Positions 61,801-64,000 of a stretch of 64,000 nucleotides of DNA are shown here, one piece after another. A program made the position numbers and the translations under genes. This DNA is from Acanthochromis polyacanthus. Lineage: Eukaryota; Chordata; Actinopteri; Pomacentridae. Positions within the stretch are counted from its first letter, which is position 1, and each line of letters begins with the position of its first letter. The DNA lies in contig NC_067118.1 in assembly GCF_021347895.1 (NCBI RefSeq), forward strand, positions 16,833,011-16,897,010, in the 5' to 3' direction. The notes below the pieces were generated by a model. It saw nothing but the letters and a program-made list of their open reading frames with translations. It did not search any database and was not told the DNA's origin.

Positions 61801-63592
61801 ATATTAACACTGCAGATATACAGTCAGATGCATAAATACTTGGACATTGACACAAGTTTCAGCAAGATGTGCTTTAACTGCAGACTTTCAGCTTCAATTT
61901 GAGGGTATTTGAATCGAAATGAGGTGAACGGTGGAGGAATTACAACACGTGTCCTCCACCTTTATAAGGGACCAAACATAATTGGACAAACTAACATTAT
62001 CATGAATCAAATTGTCACTTCTAAAATGTGGTTGCAAATCCTTTGCATTCAAAGACAGTCTGAAGTCTGTAACCCGTAGACATCACCAGATGCAGAATTT
62101 GGTCCTTGGTGATGCTCTGCCAGGCCTCTACTGCTGCTGTTTTCACTTCCTGCTTGTTCTTCGGGCATTTTCCCTTCAGTTTTTTCTTCAGCATGTGAAA
62201 TGCATGCTCAACTGGATTCAGGTCAGGTGATTGCCTTGACCATTGCAGAACATTCTGGTTGCTTTCGCAGTATTCTTCAGGTCATTGTCCATCTGCACCA
62301 TGAAGCGTCATCCAATGAATTCTGAAGCACTTGGCCAAAGATGAGCAGATAATATTGCCCGAAACATTTCAGAATTCATCCTGCTGCTTTTGTCAGCAGC
62401 CACATCATCAATAAATATAAGAGAACCAGTTCCATTGGCAGACATACATGCCCACACCATTATACTACCACCACCACGCTTCACTGATGAGGTGTCTGCT
62501 TTGGATGTTGAGCAGTTCCTTCCCTTCTCCAAAACGTTTCTTCCTATCATTTGGTACAAGTTGATCTTTGTCTCATCTGTCCATAGGATGGTGTTCCAGG
62601 ACTGCACAGCCTCTTTTGTTTCTTTTGTTTTTTTTGGCAAACTCTAATCTGGCCCTCCTGTTTTTGAGGCTCACCAAGGGTTTATACCTTGTGCGGTTTA
62701 GTTGTTGACTTTTACCTCCTGGAGAGTGTTCTTGATCTGGCCGACTGTTGAGAAGGGTTTTTTCTTGACCAGGGAAAGGATTGTTCTGTCATCCACTAAA
62801 TTTGTTTTCCACGGTCTTCTGGGTCTTTTGGCATTGCTGAGCTCACCACTGAGTTCTTTCTTTTTAAGAATGTACCAAACAGTTGATTTGGTCACTCACA
62901 CTTTTTTTGCTACCTATTTGATGGACTTGTTTCGGTTTTTCAGTCTAATGATGGCTTCCTTCATGACAGCGATGCTCTTTGGACTTCATATTGAGAATTA
63001 ACCTCACCAAATAGAGGGCACATATAAAATATGTTGTGTGTCCTACACTGTTCACCTGATTTGGATGTAAATACCCTCAAATTAAAGATGAAAGTCTGCA
63101 CTTAAAGCACATCTTGATTGTTTCATTTCAAATCCATTGTGGTGATGTACAGAGCCCGAATTTTGAACACTGTGTCAATGTCCAAATATTTATGGACCTG
63201 ACTGTAGCTGCTTGTCATCACTATGTCAAGAATTACTGATCAAATTTTGTTACCAGCGAGTGCATAGCCTCCAGGGTTTATAGAAGCCCACTGCTGGCCT
63301 GATGTCCCTTCAGCAGAAGATACATAAACTACTCCTTCTCCAAGCAAACGGCCAATAGCTGCCCCTGAAAAAGAAAATAACACATTTTTCAGTTTGCCAT
63401 ATCAGGAAAACCCTTGCTGAATTTTTATGTTGTGAAGAGAGAATACAATGAGACAGACCTCTAATATCTAAATTTATGCTTGAGCTTTTCAACATTCTGC
63501 AAAAATCTGTCTCTTTACTCACCATAGACAAACACTGGCATGAAGTATCCAGCAGGCAGAGGAAGAGTGCAAGCGAGGACCAGCATCCACAT
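55819..63592 (-). CDS. clcnk: ClC-K type chloride channel, C-terminal half (8 exons, 5' part outside window)
   Basis: A membrane Cl- channel of the ClC-K branch; in vertebrates it works with barttin in basolateral Cl- transport in kidney tubule and ear. Eight minus-strand exons (63523-63592, 63254-63364, 60563-60779, 59592-59725, 59092-59162, 58604-58684, 57334-57420, 55819-55857) give 269 residues, all in phase. Visible: GYFMP (the ClC GxFxP chloride-site motif), [36 protein letters not shown] with the last membrane helices, and SFYD with the pore tyrosine. CBS1 contains [19 protein letters not shown]2 contains [18 protein letters not shown]. The C terminus is [10 protein letters not shown]. 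Human ClC-K aligns by memory without gaps at exon joints. The gating-glutamate position and N-terminal helices are outside the window. It faces fam131c tail to tail, as in human. Confidence 0.94.
55858..56089. other. clcnk last intron, transposon-free part
   Basis: Short, purine-rich stretch near 55860-55915. Confidence 0.5.
56090..57286 (+). mobile_element. Tc1/mariner-like element in the clcnk last intron
   Basis: A 1197-bp element with TA duplications (56088-56089 and 57287-57288) and matching ends CACTGATCAGGCATAACATT and its complement. The plus strand holds a decayed transposase. Confidence 0.88.
56225..57130 (+). pseudogene. Mariner-like transposase remnant
   Basis: Plus-strand frames read [58 protein letters not shown] and, late, [20 protein letters not shown] (the second Asp region), with many stops and frame changes. 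Non-functional. Confidence 0.82.
57334..57420 (-). CDS. clcnk: clcnk exon, CBS2 core
   Basis: 87 bp, phase 0, acceptor CTTTCAG, donor AGAG|GTAATG. It reads [20 protein letters not shown] then LLGLITWPE. The intron is invaded by a transposon 48 bp past the donor. Confidence 0.93.
57421..58603. other. clcnk intron, nothing recognised
   Basis: AT-rich unique DNA. Confidence 0.5.
58604..58684 (-). CDS. clcnk: clcnk exon, CBS linker and CBS2 start
   Basis: 81 bp, phase 0, acceptor TGTACAG, donor GGAG|GTAGGC. It reads [20 protein letters not shown] then PHNTIQE. Confidence 0.88.
58685..59091. other. clcnk intron, nothing recognised
   Basis: No repeat or exon recognised. Confidence 0.5.
59092..59162 (-). 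CDS. clcnk: clcnk exon, CBS1 second part
   Basis: 71 bp, acceptor TGTTAAAG, donor TGAG|GTAAAG. It reads [20 protein letters not shown] and ends CKAE. A better-looking CAG 8 bp downstream would break the frame with the preceding exon. Confidence 0.83.
59163..59591. other. clcnk intron, nothing recognised
   Basis: No repeat or exon recognised. Confidence 0.5.
59592..59725 (-). CDS. clcnk: clcnk exon, CBS1 first part
   Basis: 134 bp, acceptor TTTGCAG, donor CATG|GTGCGC. It reads [18 protein letters not shown] and [20 protein letters not shown]. The donor is unusual but is the one that restores the human-like VES.ESQ joint with the next exon. Confidence 0.82.
59726..60562. other. clcnk intron with short simple repeats
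   Basis: GATA and GTCT tetranucleotide repeats at about 60229-60262; otherwise unique. Confidence 0.5.
60563..60779 (-). CDS. clcnk: clcnk exon, last membrane helices
   Basis: 217 bp, acceptor TTTGTAG, donor CTCG|GTAAGT. It contains [34 protein letters not shown] and [13 protein letters not shown]. The Tyr of SFYD is the conserved pore tyrosine. Confidence 0.95.
60893..61338 (+). mobile_element. Degenerate copy of the 56090-57286 transposon family
   Basis: Shares CATGTGGATGTT.CTTTGACA and GAGGAACACAACAA with the 56090 element, and ends with a decayed GTGTTAATGTAACA. It is shorter, lacks the transposase start and lies in a clcnk intron. Confidence 0.75.
61350..61485 (-). mobile_element. 5'-truncated SINE-like element, 7-bp target-site duplication
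   Basis: Minus orientation: CATCCATCC tail and the 3' part of the body up to GGGCTACATA. Flanked by TGATTGT at 61343-61349 and 61486-61492. Confidence 0.82.
61821..63204 (-). mobile_element. Tc1-type transposon in a clcnk intron, inactive
   Basis: A 1384-bp element with TA on both sides (61819-61820 and 63205-63206) and ends CAGTCAG(A/G)T(G/C)CATAAATA in inverted orientation. It lies 49 bp from the exon at 63254-63364, just inside the intron past its donor. Confidence 0.93.
62308..62990 (-). pseudogene. Tc1-type transposase remnant
   Basis: Minus-strand pieces read [20 protein letters not shown] (DNA-binding part) and [13 protein letters not shown] then [20 protein letters not shown] (first catalytic Asp and Gly-rich box). 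They lie in different frames, and the C-terminal third is decayed. Confidence 0.88.
63254..63364 (-). CDS. clcnk: clcnk exon, membrane region
   Basis: 111 bp, acceptor TTTTCAG, donor GCTG|GTAACA. It reads [20 protein letters not shown] and ends [10 protein letters not shown]. Confidence 0.93.
63523..63592 (-). CDS. clcnk: clcnk exon with GxFxP motif
   Basis: 70 bp, acceptor TTCTGAG, donor TATG|GTGAGT. It reads [20 protein letters not shown] then FVYG. Confidence 0.88.
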
Positions 63593-64000
63593 CTCAGAAT
63601 CAAAAACAGACACACTCACTGTCAGATCTTTAAAGCTCTAATAACACCTGCACCACAGCAGATGACTCACTTTTAGTCTATGCACAGGGAAATGTTTGCA
63701 ATGCTCTCGATTTTATAAGCATAAATATTGAATCATGCACATTTGCATTTCAGATTTATGTGTGGTAATAGGAGAAAACCTCATAGTGAATGGATCCTTC
63801 TCTGGTTTCTCTCAGAGCTTCATGCATTAGAGGAGCTTTACTGTAGAAACTGACCTCAATGCAGAAATGATCACATTTTAAGCTGTTTTCGCGACACTAA
63901 AACAGGTTTTCTGTTTGCTTCGAACACAAATGAGAAAAAGAGAAAATGTTGATCCCCACTAACTCGGCCATTATTGTGCTGGCTGCTGGGATTTCTAGCT
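63593..64000. other. clcnk intron at the window edge, nothing recognised
   Basis: No upstream clcnk exon could be identified before the window ends. Confidence 0.4.

Overview
The window looks like nuclear DNA from a teleost fish, probably a percomorph. The genes are split into short exons with GT-AG introns. The spaces between them hold Tc1/mariner transposons, tRNA-derived SINE-like repeats with (ATGG)n tails, and long CA/GT tracts. Three protein genes were rebuilt exon by exon, using splice sites, reading phase and remembered family sequences. No database search was possible.

Layout. (1) 1-15115, plus strand: the 3' two-thirds of an EPHA2-type Eph receptor tyrosine kinase. Fourteen exons run from the cysteine-rich region to the SAM domain, followed by a 3' UTR of about 1.8 kb. 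The ligand-binding exons lie upstream of the window. (2) About 15.1-35.0 kb: intergenic DNA with a LINE nested in a SINE, two Tc1-type elements, SINE insertions with clear target-site duplications, and a candidate RFX X-box. (3) 35.05-51.9 kb, plus strand: complete fam131c, six coding exons and about 261 aa, with a TATA-like promoter, a five-codon upstream ORF and a predicted N-terminal acylation signal. Its introns hold an intact Tc1 transposon, a solo-LTR-like element, SINEs and very long GT/CA tracts. (4) 55.8-64 kb, minus strand: the 3' half of a kidney-type chloride channel gene (clcnk). Eight exons cover the GxFxP motif, the last membrane helices and the paired CBS domains. Its introns hold one Tc1-type element and two relatives of another mariner-like family.

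From memory, the order and relative orientation (EPHA2 and FAM131C co-directional, CLCNK facing them tail to tail) match human 1p36.13. This supports the gene assignments and marks an old microsynteny block. The three products have unrelated jobs: ephrin signalling, an uncharacterised membrane-associated protein, and renal chloride transport. Nothing suggests a shared pathway or operon-like system.

I found no convincing undescribed biological system. The points most worth checking are the tandem splice donors in the epha2 kinase domain, the intact Tc1 transposase, the compact fam131c leader with its uORF, the G-rich coding insert in fam131c, the nested and TSD-flanked retroelements, and two RFX X-box-like palindromes.
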